From Caballeronia catudaia (GTDB lineage: Bacteria > Pseudomonadota > Gammaproteobacteria > Burkholderiales > Burkholderiaceae), in contig NZ_FCOF02000001.1 in assembly GCF_001544755.2 (NCBI RefSeq), forward strand, positions 62,001-126,000: a stretch of DNA of 64,000 nt, in the 5' to 3' direction. The position numbers were made by a program, and so were the translations under genes. Of this stretch, positions 33,296 to 42,361 are shown one piece after another. Each line of letters begins with the position of its first letter. The stretch's first letter is position 1. The notes beneath the pieces are model-generated. The model searched no databases and was not told the DNA's origin. It saw only the letters and a list, made by a program, of their open reading frames with translations.

Positions 33296-34567
33296 TCAAT
33301 GCGGATGTTCGTCGCAATCGCAATCGGGACCGTGATCGTGGTCGTCGTGGTCGTGGTCGTGGTCATGCTCTTCCACTTCCCAAGCCGGAAACGGATCGGC
33401 GAAGCGTTGCCATGCCTCGGGGCCGAGCGCCCATTCGTCGTCGGTGAGAAGGCAGGCATCGAAGCTCTCCTGCCATGCGGCCGTATCGAGATTCAGGCCG
33501 ATCAGCACCAGCTCCTGCCGACGATCGCCGATGCTGTTGTCGTCCGGATCGCCGTACCATTCGGCGACGATCTCCGCTTCGAGCTCGGGGTCGTCGGTCG
33601 GCCATTCGCTGCGATCCTGCGCCGCCCACCACACGCCCGCCGGACCGTGCCGGCACGTGCCGCCCGCTTGCGACAGCGAACCGCCGACATCGCTTCTCGT
33701 CGCGAGCCAGAAGAAGCCTTTCGCGCGCAGCACGCCCGGCCATTCCCGATGCAGCAGGTTCCACAACCGTTCGGGATGAAACGGCCGGCGCGCGCGATAC
33801 ACGAAGTGACCGACGCCGGATGCGTCGGGCTCGTCGCTCGTTGGTTCATCGCCGTTGAGTATCGTGAGCCAGCCCGGCGCGCTCGCGGTCGCATCGAAAT
33901 CGAATCGGCCGGTGTCGAGCACATCGGTTGAACGCACGTCGCCCGATTGCGCCCGAAGCTGAATCGCGCGCGGGTTGAGGCCGTGCAGAATGCGCGCGAC
34001 GCCCTCGACTTCATCTGCGCCGGCGAGATCCATCTTGTTGATGACGATGACATCGCAGAACTCGATCTGCTCGACGAGCGTCTCCACGACCGTCTTGCCG
34101 TCTTCTTCGTCATGGCTCGCCTGCGCGAGTCCGCGTTCGGCCAGCGAGTCCGACGAGGCGTAGTCGCGCGCGAAGGTCGCGGCATCGATCACGGTGACGA
34201 AGGTATCGAGATGCGCGCGGCCCGCGAGCGCCGCGTCGTCGTCGTCGCCGAACGCGAGATGTTCCGCGATCGTCATCGGATCGGCGACGCCCGACGACTC
34301 GACCACGATGGCGTCGAATCGCTGCTGCTGCGCGATCCACGTGATCGCGCTTTCGAGCGCTTCCATCGACCCGTCGGCGAGCGTCACGCGCATGCAGCCG
34401 TTGGGCAGCTCCGTCGTTTCGCGATCCGCGCCGGACGCGGTTTGGCCGTTCGTCACGGCGCCGATGCGCAGACCTTCGGCGTTGGCGAGCAGGGCATCGA
34501 CGAGTGTGGTCTTACCCGCGCCGGTGAACCCCGAAAGCACGGTGATTGGCAGTGGCGTGTCGTTCAT
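33296..34567 (-). CDS. COG0523 (CobW-like) GTPase with His-rich tail but no CxCC motif
   Basis: This 423-residue P-loop GTPase of the COG0523 metallochaperone family has Walker A GFTGAGKT (residues 13-20), VVESSGVADP in the Walker B region, NKMD for guanine recognition, and a C-terminal CobW_C domain. The last 25 residues are dense in His, Asp and Cys (EEHDHDHDHDDHDHGPD...). Instead of the usual GCxCC metal site it reads GCMRV at 57-61, leaving only Cys58. That makes the canonical transfer site incomplete. It resembles the YciC/ZigA type in length. A second COG0523 gene with an intact GCICC lies at 58743-59798. Metal (zinc) handling is the family inference. Confidence 0.85.
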   Translation of the reverse strand: MNDTPLPITVLSGFTGAGKTTLVDALLANAEGLRIGAVTNGQTASGADRETTELPNGCMRVTLADGSMEALESAITWIAQQQRFDAIVVESSGVADPMTIAEHLAFGDDDDAALAGRAHLDTFVTVIDAATFARDYASSDSLAERGLAQASHDEEDGKTVVETLVEQIEFCDVIVINKMDLAGADEVEGVARILHGLNPRAIQLRAQSGDVRSTDVLDTGRFDFDATASAPGWLTILNGDEPTSDEPDASGVGHFVYRARRPFHPERLWNLLHREWPGVLRAKGFFWLATRSDVGGSLSQAGGTCRHGPAGVWWAAQDRSEWPTDDPELEAEIVAEWYGDPDDNSIGDRRQELVLIGLNLDTAAWQESFDACLLTDDEWALGPEAWQRFADPFPAWEVEEHDHDHDHDDHDHGPDCDCDEHPH

Positions 34568-34706
34568 TGCAAGGATGCGTGACGGGGAAAGGGCGCGCGC
34601 GAGCGCGAGCCCACGCTCGCGGTTTGCGCGGCGCGGGCGTTCGAATTAGGGATTTTGCATCAATTGCGCCGGACGCGGCGCGCGTGCGGGGCGGAACCCG
34701 CGAAGG

Positions 34707-35168
34707 TTAGCGCGCGGCCTGCGTGGTTTGCGTGGCTTGCAGCAACTTCCAGCGGCGCAGGATCTCGATGATCTGAGCCGAATACTTGTCGCGCAGCGCG
34801 GGTGTTTCGGAATGGTAAGCACCGACGGCCTGCCAGGAATTGCCGTACTTGTTCATCTTCTGGCGCAGATGCCACGCGGCGACGTAGACGCTCTTGCATG
34901 GCTCCATGAGCGTGCCGCTCGAGATGCCGTACTGTGCGAGCGTGCCGAGATGAATGGAGTTGATTTGCATCAGCCCGTAGTCGGTCGAGCCGTTGGCGTT
35001 CTTGTTGATGGCGTCGGGCTTGTTGTGCGATTCGTTCCAGGCGATGGCGCGGAGGATGAGCGGATTGACCTTCTGATACTTCGCCGCTTCGTCGAAGCAG
35101 TCTGCGTGTGCGGAGGCGGCCGCCAGCAGCGGCCCGCATATCGCAAGTAGTCGCACGATTTTCTTCAT
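34707..35168 (-). CDS. Periplasmic lytic transglycosylase (SLT domain, VirB1/IagB-like)
   Basis: This 153-residue protein has a signal peptide (MKKIVRLLAICGPLLAAASA, cleavage after AHA) and a single SLT domain. The catalytic Glu is E46 in AIAWNESHN, followed by DYGLMQINS, the second signature of the family, and AVGAYHS. It cleaves peptidoglycan with formation of 1,6-anhydromuramic acid. Small SLT proteins of this type often serve secretion systems or pili, and the type II secretion operon lies 0.6 kb away on the opposite strand, but a link is inference. Confidence 0.9.
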   Translation of the reverse strand: MKKIVRLLAICGPLLAAASAHADCFDEAAKYQKVNPLILRAIAWNESHNKPDAINKNANGSTDYGLMQINSIHLGTLAQYGISSGTLMEPCKSVYVAAWHLRQKMNKYGNSWQAVGAYHSETPALRDKYSAQIIEILRRWKLLQATQTTQAAR

Positions 35169-35362
35169 CTTCTTTCTACTCCATCCGCCCTATGCGGAAC
35201 GTCCATGCCGCCGTTGCGGCGCCTTGGCGCCAACGCCAACAAATCAACGTCCGCGACCGAAACTTGCTCGGGGAAAACCCACCCTTTTTGCAACGCCCGG
35301 AATGCGGAACCGACCGTATCATACCGGCTGACGATTCCGGACTTAAGTTGGCGGTCAGACAT
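35165..35362 (-). CDS. Possible small ORF coupled to the transglycosylase gene
   Basis: A 65-codon frame ends in a TGA that overlaps the transglycosylase ATG as ATGA, an arrangement typical of coupled genes. It contains SAFRALQKGWVFPEQV and VDLLALAPRRR but no recognised domain. Third-position GC is lower than in surrounding genes and no ribosome site is evident, so it may be chance. The rest of the spacer 35363-35774 holds a hairpin GGCCGCT/AGCGGCC (about 35388-35409) and a possible -10 box TACAAT near 35462 ahead of gspD. Confidence 0.25.
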   Translation of the reverse strand: MSDRQLKSGIVSRYDTVGSAFRALQKGWVFPEQVSVADVDLLALAPRRRNGGMDVPHRADGVERR

Positions 35363-35774
35363 AAGTCCAATGGACGGGGCTGAAGGCCGCTTGCGCGCGA
35401 GCGGCCCTGGCCGTCAATCGGTATTGTCCTAAACGTATGAATAATAAGACTTCTGGACGGGGTACAATTCGGCTCCCGCGTGCATCGGCCTGCTCTGGAA
35501 ACCGCCCAGATACGGTCTATCGGCAAGTTATTCGAAAGCTTGAGAGCGCTGGAAATTTGGATCGTACGAGCAGCGGATGAGCGGTCTGATCCGGAACGAA
35601 TTGGCACAATTCCGTTACATAAAGCTGTTATCGTCACATTTTTTAAAATGATCGCGCTGGATTGGGTTGCCCGTTCCACACCGCGGTTTGCGGCGCTCTC
35701 GGCTGACGAGCGGTGCAGCCTTGGCCGGCTCTTTCAAGACCGGCCCTGACATCACATCCATGAGAAGACAATCT

Positions 35775-38162
35775 ATGGCACTGCGTCGCAGAGCGACGGC
35801 ACTGCTGGCGGCGGGACTTATCGTCGCGCAAGCCGCGCATGCGCAAGTGACGCTCAATTTCGTCAACGCGGACATCGACCAGGTCGCGAAAGCGATCGGC
35901 GCCGCCACCGGCAAAACCATCATCGTCGATCCCCGCGTCAAGGGGCAGTTGAACCTCGTCTCCGAAAATCCGGTTCCCGAGGACCAGGCGCTGAAAACGC
36001 TCCAGTCCTCGCTGCGCATGCAGGGCTTCGCGCTCGTGCAGGATCACGGCGTCCTGAAGGTCGTGCCCGAAGCCGACGCCAAGCTCCAGGGCGTGCCGAC
36101 TTACGTGGGCAACGCGCCGGCCGCGCGCGGCGACCAGGTGATCACGCAAGTCTTTCAGTTGCGTAACGAATCGGCGAACAATCTGCTGCCGGTCCTGCGC
36201 CCGCTGATCTCGCCGAACAACACGATCGCCGCGTATCCGGCGAACAACACGCTCGTGGTCACGGATTACGCCGACAACGTGCGCCGCATCGCGGGCATCA
36301 TCGCCGGCGTCGATACGGCGGCGGGCCGCGAGGTCGACATCGTCAATCTGAAGAACGCGAACGCCATCGACGTCGCCGAGCAGATGAACAAGCTGCTCGA
36401 TCCCGGCACGGTCGGCAGCACCGACGCGACGCTCAAAGTCACCGTCACGCCCGACTCGCGCACCAACTCGCTGATGTTCCGCGCCTCGAGCAGCGCGCGC
36501 CTCGCGGCGGCGAAGGCGCTGGCGAAAAAACTCGACGCGCCCACGGGACAGCCCGGCAACATGCACGTCGTGGCGCTGCGCAACGCCGATGCGACGCGCC
36601 TCGCCAAGACGCTGCGCGGCATGCTCGGCAAGGGCAGCGGCTCGGACAACACGTCGGGTTCGTCCAATCAGAGTTCGAATTTCGGCCAGAGCGGCGGCGG
36701 CCTCAGCAATTCGTCGACGTCCACCGGTCAGTCGGGGGTGCCGCCGCTGCCGGGCGGTCTCGGCGGCGGTTCGGGCACCGGCAACAATCCGATGACGGGC
36801 GGCTCGGGCAATCGCGATTCGAGTTTCTCGTCGAACAAGGACAACGAAAGCAGCAACGATCAGGGCGGCGGCATGATCCAGGCGGATGCGGCGACGAACT
36901 CGCTCATCATCACCGCCCCAGATCCGATGTACCGCAACCTGCGCTCCGTGATCGACCAGCTCGACGCGCGCCGCGCGCAGGTGTACATCGAGGCGCTGAT
37001 CGTGGAGCTCTCCGCGACGAGCGGCGCGAACCTCGGCATTCAATGGCAGGGCGCGCTGCTTTCCAACGGCGGCAACAACGCGCTGTACGGCAGCTCGAGC
37101 TTCGGCTCCGGCAATACGAACATCGTCGACCTGACCTTGCAGGGCAATGCGATCGCGCAGAATCCGTCATCGTTGACTTCGACGACCGGTCTGCTCGCGC
37201 AAGGCCTGAACATTGGCCTGCTGCACCGCTTCGGCAGCCTCTTCGGGCTCGGAGGGCTGGTGCAGGCGCTTGCGACTTCGGCGGAAGCGAACATTCTTTC
37301 CACGCCGAATCTGATTACGCTCGATAACGAAGAAGCGAAGATCGTCGTCGGCCAGAACGTGCCGGTGGTGACCGGCTCGTACGCGACGCCGACCGCGAAT
37401 GCCGCCACGTCCGTCACCGCGTTCAACACCTTCGATCGCCGCGACGTCGGCGTGACGCTGCACGTGAAGCCGCAGATCACCGACGGCGGTGTGCTCAAGA
37501 TGCAGATCTATCAGGAAGATTCGAGCGTCGACAACGGCACGAAGAACGACCCGGGCGGCGTGACCATCAACACGCGCTCGGTGCAGTCGACCATTCTTGC
37601 CGACGATGGCGAAATCGTCGTGCTCGGCGGCTTGATGCAGGATCAGTACAACAACAACAACAGCAAGATTCCGCTGCTCGGCGACATTCCGTTCATCGGC
37701 AGCCTGTTCAGAAGCGAAAGCAAGACGCGCACGAAGACCAATCTGATGGTGTTCCTGCGTCCGGTGATCGTGCGCGATCAGGCAACGTCGACGCAGATTG
37801 CCAACACGCGCTACGACTATCTGCGCCAGCAGCAGTACGGCTCGACGACCGACAACCGTCTCATCAAGGACCAGAATGTGCCGGTGATGCCGCCGAAGCC
37901 GCTCGGTCCGAGCGAAGGCGGTGGCGCGCCGGCCCAGAATCTGCTGGACTGGAGCAACACGACGCGCGGCCCCGGCCCGAGCACGACGCTGCCGCAGAAT
38001 CCTGAGGCCGGTCCGGCGCCGCAGGGCGGCAACACCTATCCGATGCCCGCGAACGGTGCGACGAACGCCATGCCGCCCAACGGCGCGACGAACGCGATGC
38101 CCGGCAACGCCGCGACGAACAGCAACGGGTATCCGGGCAACCAGCAGGGAGTCAGGCCGTGA
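35775..38162 (+). CDS. gspD: Type II secretion outer-membrane secretin GspD
   Basis: GspD forms the outer-membrane channel of the type II secretion system. The 795-residue protein has a signal peptide (ALLAAGLIVAQAAHAQ), then N0 (VTLNFVNADIDQVAKAIGAA) and N1-N3 domains. A long Gly/Ser/Asn-rich insert lies in N3 (about 295-375: GGGLSNSSTSTGQSG, GGLGGGSGTGNN). The secretin core has VPVVTGSY and the S domain VLGGLMQD and PLLGDIPFIGSLF. The C-terminal 100 residues are Pro/Gly/Asn-rich with repeats of NGATNAMP. The start at 35775 has GAGAAG upstream; an in-frame ATG at 35760 is the alternative. It is first of a 12-gene operon. Confidence 0.96.
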   Translation: MALRRRATALLAAGLIVAQAAHAQVTLNFVNADIDQVAKAIGAATGKTIIVDPRVKGQLNLVSENPVPEDQALKTLQSSLRMQGFALVQDHGVLKVVPEADAKLQGVPTYVGNAPAARGDQVITQVFQLRNESANNLLPVLRPLISPNNTIAAYPANNTLVVTDYADNVRRIAGIIAGVDTAAGREVDIVNLKNANAIDVAEQMNKLLDPGTVGSTDATLKVTVTPDSRTNSLMFRASSSARLAAAKALAKKLDAPTGQPGNMHVVALRNADATRLAKTLRGMLGKGSGSDNTSGSSNQSSNFGQSGGGLSNSSTSTGQSGVPPLPGGLGGGSGTGNNPMTGGSGNRDSSFSSNKDNESSNDQGGGMIQADAATNSLIITAPDPMYRNLRSVIDQLDARRAQVYIEALIVELSATSGANLGIQWQGALLSNGGNNALYGSSSFGSGNTNIVDLTLQGNAIAQNPSSLTSTTGLLAQGLNIGLLHRFGSLFGLGGLVQALATSAEANILSTPNLITLDNEEAKIVVGQNVPVVTGSYATPTANAATSVTAFNTFDRRDVGVTLHVKPQITDGGVLKMQIYQEDSSVDNGTKNDPGGVTINTRSVQSTILADDGEIVVLGGLMQDQYNNNNSKIPLLGDIPFIGSLFRSESKTRTKTNLMVFLRPVIVRDQATSTQIANTRYDYLRQQQYGSTTDNRLIKDQNVPVMPPKPLGPSEGGGAPAQNLLDWSNTTRGPGPSTTLPQNPEAGPAPQGGNTYPMPANGATNAMPPNGATNAMPGNAATNSNGYPGNQQGVRP

Positions 38163-39646
38163 GTGCGGTCAACGATGCAGTCGAGAGCGCGAGCAGCGCG
38201 GCGTCGCCGCTGGCGGCCCGGCTCGTGCCCTACGGTTTCGCGCGCAGCGGGCAGATTCTGCTCGCGCACCAGCACGCGGACAGCATCGAGGTATGGATCA
38301 GCGAGCGCACGACCGATGCGGCGCTCGCCGAAGTCGCGCGCAATTTCGGCGCGCTGTCGATCGTGCGCAAGCCCGCCGACGAACTCGCCGCCGCGATCAA
38401 TTCGGCCTATGCGCGCAACGACGGCAGCGCGGCGCAGGTCGTCGGCGAAGTGGAAGGCGAAGTCGATCTGTCGCGTCTGATGCAGGACATTCCGGAAGTC
38501 GAGGATTTGCTCGAATCCGAGGACGACGCGCCGATCATCCGCATGATCAACGCGCTGCTGACGCAGGCGGCGCGGGAGCAGGCATCGGATATCCACATCG
38601 AGCCGTTCGAGAACGCGTCGGTCGTGCGCTTTCGTGTCGATGGCACATTGCGGGATGTCGTGCGCCCGAAGAAGGCGCTGCACGGCGCGCTGATCTCGCG
38701 TATCAAGATCATGGCGCAGCTCGATATCGCCGAGAAACGCCTGCCGCAGGACGGACGCATCACGCTGCGCGTCGGCGGCCGTCCGGTCGATGTGCGGGTG
38801 TCCACGCTGCCGACCGGCCACGGCGAGCGCGCGGTACTGCGTCTGCTCGAAAAAGACGCGCAGCGCCTGAATCTCGAAAAGCTCGGCATGGCGCGCGACA
38901 CGCTCGTCAACTTCGACAAGCTGATCGGCCGCCCGCACGGCATCGTGCTCGTGACCGGGCCGACCGGCTCCGGCAAGACGACGACCTTGTACGCATCGAT
39001 GTCGCGGCTCGAGACGACGACCACCAACATCATGACGGTGGAAGATCCGATCGAATACGATCTGTCGGGTATCGGGCAGACGCAGGTGAACGAGCGCATC
39101 GGCATGACTTTCGCGCGCGCGCTGCGCTCGATTCTGCGTCAGGATCCGGACATCATCATGATTGGTGAAATCCGCGATCTCGAAACGGCGCAGATCGCGG
39201 TGCAGGCGTCGCTCACCGGCCACCTCGTGCTCGCCACGTTGCACACGAACGATGCCGCCTCCGCCGTCACGCGTCTCACCGACATGGGCGTGGAGCCGTA
39301 TCTGCTGGCGTCGTCGCTGCTCGGCGTGCTCGCGCAGCGGCTCGTGCGGCAACTGTGTCCGGTGTGCAAGGAAGAACGCGTGGAAGAAGACGGTGCGAAA
39401 CACTGGCATCCGGTCGGTTGCGACCGATGCGGCCAGTCGGGTTATGTCGGGCGTCGCGGCGTGTACGAACTGCTGCTGATCGACGATACGATCCGCCCGC
39501 TGATCCATCGCAACGCGGCGGACGCCGAGATTCTCGAAGCGGGCCGCAAGCAGGGCATGCGTACGCTGCGCGAGGACGGCGACCGCTGGATCGCGGCGGG
39601 CGTGAGTTCGCTGGAAGAAGTGCTGCGCGTGACAGGCGGGGATTGA
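38159..39646 (+). CDS. gspE: Type II secretion ATPase GspE
   Basis: GspE is the cytoplasmic hexameric ATPase that drives pseudopilus assembly. The 495-residue protein starts with GTG, which overlaps the gspD stop as GTGA. It has the N1E-type region, then Walker A GPTGSGKTTT (about residue 265), Asp box LRSILRQDPDIIMIGEIRD and His box HLVLATLHTNDA. A zinc-binding CxxC pair is present near the C-terminus (CPVCKEE and CDRCGQSG). Confidence 0.97.
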   Translation: MSAVNDAVESASSAASPLAARLVPYGFARSGQILLAHQHADSIEVWISERTTDAALAEVARNFGALSIVRKPADELAAAINSAYARNDGSAAQVVGEVEGEVDLSRLMQDIPEVEDLLESEDDAPIIRMINALLTQAAREQASDIHIEPFENASVVRFRVDGTLRDVVRPKKALHGALISRIKIMAQLDIAEKRLPQDGRITLRVGGRPVDVRVSTLPTGHGERAVLRLLEKDAQRLNLEKLGMARDTLVNFDKLIGRPHGIVLVTGPTGSGKTTTLYASMSRLETTTTNIMTVEDPIEYDLSGIGQTQVNERIGMTFARALRSILRQDPDIIMIGEIRDLETAQIAVQASLTGHLVLATLHTNDAASAVTRLTDMGVEPYLLASSLLGVLAQRLVRQLCPVCKEERVEEDGAKHWHPVGCDRCGQSGYVGRRGVYELLLIDDTIRPLIHRNAADAEILEAGRKQGMRTLREDGDRWIAAGVSSLEEVLRVTGGD

Positions 39647-39650
39647 ACGT

Positions 39651-40868
39651 ATGCCGGCTTTCCGTTTCGAAGCGATCGACCACGCAGGCAAGACGCAAAA
39701 AGGCGTGCTCGACGCCGACAGCGCCCGCGCCGCGCGCAGCCAGTTGCGCACGCAAGGGCTGACGCCGCTCGTCGTCGAGGCGGCGGGCACGCGCACACGC
39801 GGAGAGCGCAATCAGCGGCTTTCGCTCGGGCGGCGTCTGTCGCAGCGCGAACAGGCGATCCTCACGCGCCAGCTTGCGAGCCTTTTGATCGCGGGCCTGC
39901 CCCTCGGCGAGACGCTTTCGGTGCTGACCGAGCAGTCGGAGCGCGACTACATCCGCGAGCTGATGGCCGCGATCCGCGCTGAAGTGCTCGGCGGCCACTC
40001 GTTCGCCAACGCGCTCGCGCAGCACCCGAAAGATTTCCCTGAGATTTATCGCGCGCTCGTCGCGGCGGGCGAACACACCGGCAAGCTCGGTCTCGTGCTC
40101 TCGCGTCTGGCGGATTACATCGAGCAGCGTAACGCGCTGAAGCAGAAGATCATTCTGGCGTTCACGTATCCGGGCATCGTCACGATCATCGCGTTCGGCA
40201 TCGTCACGTTCCTGTTGAGCTATGTCGTGCCGCAGGTCGTCAACGTGTTCGCGAGCACGAAACAGCAGCTGCCGTTCCTCACCGTGATGATGATGGCGCT
40301 CTCCGCCTTCGTCCGGAGTTACTGGTGGGCGGTGCTGATCGGCGTCGCGCTGTTTGCCTGGATCGTGAAGGGCATTCTCGCGCGGCCCGGCCCGCGCATG
40401 TCCTTCGACCGCTGGCTGCTTACCGCGCCGCTCGTCGGCAAGCTGGTGCGCGGCTATAACACCGTGCGCTTCGCCAGCACGCTCGCCATTCTGACCGCCG
40501 CAGGCGTGCCGATCCTGCGCGCGTTGCAGGCGGCGGGCGAAACGCTGTCGAACACGGCGATGCGCAATAACGTCGACGACGCCATCGTGCGCGTGCGCGA
40601 AGGCTCCTCGCTGTCGCGCGCGCTCGGCAACACGCGCACGTTCCCGCCGGTGCTGGTTCACCTGATCCGCTCGGGCGAAGCGACCGGCGACGTCACCACG
40701 ATGCTCGACCGCGCCTCCGAAGGCGAAGCGCGCGAACTCGAACGGCGCACGATGTTCCTCACGAGCCTGCTGGAGCCGCTGCTGATTCTCGCGATGGGCG
40801 GCGTCGTGCTGGTGATCGTGCTCGCGGTGATGCTGCCGATCATCGAACTGAATAATCTGGTGCAGTGA
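39651..40868 (+). CDS. gspF: Type II secretion inner-membrane platform protein GspF
   Basis: GspF is the polytopic core of the inner-membrane platform. The 405-residue protein has two T2SS-F domains (about 70-190 and 275-395). The first carries LASLLIAGLPLGETL and ALAQHPKDFPEIYRALVAAGEHTG; the second carries TLAILTAAGVPILRALQAAGE and FPPVLVHLIRSGEATG. Membrane helices lie near 168-190, 220-245 and 375-400. It is 4 bp downstream of gspE, and its stop overlaps the gspC ATG by one base. Confidence 0.97.
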   Translation: MPAFRFEAIDHAGKTQKGVLDADSARAARSQLRTQGLTPLVVEAAGTRTRGERNQRLSLGRRLSQREQAILTRQLASLLIAGLPLGETLSVLTEQSERDYIRELMAAIRAEVLGGHSFANALAQHPKDFPEIYRALVAAGEHTGKLGLVLSRLADYIEQRNALKQKIILAFTYPGIVTIIAFGIVTFLLSYVVPQVVNVFASTKQQLPFLTVMMMALSAFVRSYWWAVLIGVALFAWIVKGILARPGPRMSFDRWLLTAPLVGKLVRGYNTVRFASTLAILTAAGVPILRALQAAGETLSNTAMRNNVDDAIVRVREGSSLSRALGNTRTFPPVLVHLIRSGEATGDVTTMLDRASEGEARELERRTMFLTSLLEPLLILAMGGVVLVIVLAVMLPIIELNNLVQ

Positions 40869-41281
40869 TGAACGTCCTTCAAACTCGCTTGCTGACGCTG
40901 GCCGCGCTCGCGCTTTTCTGCGTGACGATCACTTACTGGGTCGTCACGCTGACCTCGCGCGAGACCGCGCCGCTGCCCGCCGCGGCCGCCACGCGCGCGC
41001 CGTCGGTCGAGCAGGCCGCGACCATTTTCGGCGGACGGCTGGAACGGCAGGCCAATTCGGATGTGCATCTGTTCGGCATTCTCGCGCTGACGGGCGGCGC
41101 GGCGGCCATCGTGAGCTACGGCGGCGAGCCGGCCAAGGCCGTGTCGCTGGGCGGCCCGCTCACGCAAGGCGTGAAGCTCTCGGAAGTGCGCGCGCGCTCG
41201 ATCATCATCGATCGCAACGGCGTGAAATCCGAGGTCTTCCTGCCGCAGAATCCTCCGGGGCCGACCGTCTGGGTGCGCTGA
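40868..41281 (+). CDS. gspC: Short type II secretion protein GspC (HR domain only)
   Basis: This 137-residue protein has an N-terminal membrane helix (LLTLAALALFCVTITYWVV) followed by a periplasmic homology region (VHLFGILALTGGAAAIVSYG, PLTQGVKLSEVRARSIIIDR). It connects the inner-membrane platform to GspD. It ends soon after the HR domain and has no PDZ or coiled-coil domain, so it is roughly half the usual length. A GTG three bases upstream is the alternative start. Its place between gspF and gspG rather than before gspD is typical of Burkholderia-type loci. Confidence 0.88.
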   Translation: MNVLQTRLLTLAALALFCVTITYWVVTLTSRETAPLPAAAATRAPSVEQAATIFGGRLERQANSDVHLFGILALTGGAAAIVSYGGEPAKAVSLGGPLTQGVKLSEVRARSIIIDRNGVKSEVFLPQNPPGPTVWVR

Positions 41282-41311
41282 GCGCGACGCGATGCCTCGC
41301 TTGCGCGCGCG

Positions 41312-41339
41312 TTGCGCGGCGAACCGGCATCGCTAGAAT
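41312..41339 (+). promoter_or_regulatory. Candidate internal promoter before gspG
   Basis: TTGCGC (41312-41317) and TAGAAT (41334-41339) are 16 bp apart in the 131-bp spacer between gspC and gspG, the largest gap in the operon. A separate promoter would fit the high demand for the major pseudopilin. Confidence 0.5.
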
Positions 41340-41412
41340 GAGCGGCGGTTTTTTTCGATCACCACGGGCACGAGGCCCGGAAACGTACTTTCAATTCAAG
41401 AGGTAAGCAGTC

Positions 41413-41868
41413 ATGCAACTGATGCAACGCCGCATCGAAATCAACAAGGCACGCCGCCAGCGCGGCTTCACGCTGATCGAAATCATGGTCGTGATCGCGA
41501 TTCTCGGCATTCTCGCCGCGCTGATCGTGCCGAAGATCATGAGCCGCCCGGACGAGGCGCGCCGCGTCGCCGCGAAGCAGGACATCGGCACCATCATGCA
41601 GGCGATGAAGCTGTATCGCCTCGATAACGGCCGCTATCCGACGCAGGAGCAAGGCCTGCGCGCGCTGGTCGAAAAGCCGTCGACCGAGCCGATTCCGAAC
41701 AACTGGAAAGAAGGCGGTTATCTCGAGCGCCTGCCGGCCGATCCGTGGGGCGGCCAGTATCAATATCTGAATCCGGGCGTGCATGGCGAAATCGACGTGT
41801 TCAGCTACGGCGCGGATAACAAGGCGGGCGGCGAAGGCAACGACGCCGACGTCGGCTCCTGGCAGTAA
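41413..41868 (+). CDS. gspG: Major pseudopilin GspG
   Basis: GspG is the main subunit of the type II secretion pseudopilus. The 151-residue preprotein has a leader up to RQRG, with prepilin peptidase cleavage before FTLIEIMVVIAILGILAAL; Glu5 is present. YRLDNGRYPTQEQGLRALV and DPWGGQYQYLNPG are GspG hallmarks with the calcium-site region near the C-terminus. AAGAGG lies ahead of the ATG. Confidence 0.97.
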   Translation: MQLMQRRIEINKARRQRGFTLIEIMVVIAILGILAALIVPKIMSRPDEARRVAAKQDIGTIMQAMKLYRLDNGRYPTQEQGLRALVEKPSTEPIPNNWKEGGYLERLPADPWGGQYQYLNPGVHGEIDVFSYGADNKAGGEGNDADVGSWQ

Positions 41869-41887
41869 GCCTTCGGTCATAGATATC

Positions 41888-42361
41888 GTGAACGGGCATT
41901 CGTCGGCGCGTCGTCAGGCAGGTTTCACGCTGCTCGAAATGCTCGTCGTGCTGGTGATCGCGGGCCTGCTCGTGTCGCTCGCGTCGCTGCAACTCACGCG
42001 CAACCCGCGCACCGATCTCAACGAGGAGGCGCAGCGTCTGGCGCTGCTGTTCGAATCGGCGGGCGACGAAGCGCAGGTGCGCGCGAGACCCATCGCGTGG
42101 CAGCCGCTCGACGGCGGTTTTCGCTTCGATATCCGTACCGAGGACGGCTGGCGCCCGCTGCGTGACGACTTGCTGCGCGCGCGCCGCTGGGAAGGCGGCG
42201 TGACCGGCGTGACGATCCAGTTTCTCGATTCCGACAAATCGGTGAGCCGGCTCGTGTTCGGCACCGAGGCCATCGACACGCCGATGGAAATCACGCTGTT
42301 CTCGGCCGCGGGCCGCGCGACGATCGTCAGCAGCGGCAACGGCCGCTTCCAGGTGCGATGA
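41888..42361 (+). CDS. gspH: Minor pseudopilin GspH
   Basis: This 157-residue minor pseudopilin has a short leader and the cleavage site QAG before FTLLEMLVVLVIAGLLVS, with Glu5. The only sensible start is GTG at 41888 (MNGHSSARRQAG), 19 bp after gspG; no strong ribosome site is seen. The C-terminal part shows the GspH-type strand pattern (GFRFDIRTEDGWRPL, EITLFSAAGRATIV). The stop overlaps gspI as ATGA. Confidence 0.92.
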   Translation: MNGHSSARRQAGFTLLEMLVVLVIAGLLVSLASLQLTRNPRTDLNEEAQRLALLFESAGDEAQVRARPIAWQPLDGGFRFDIRTEDGWRPLRDDLLRARRWEGGVTGVTIQFLDSDKSVSRLVFGTEAIDTPMEITLFSAAGRATIVSSGNGRFQVR

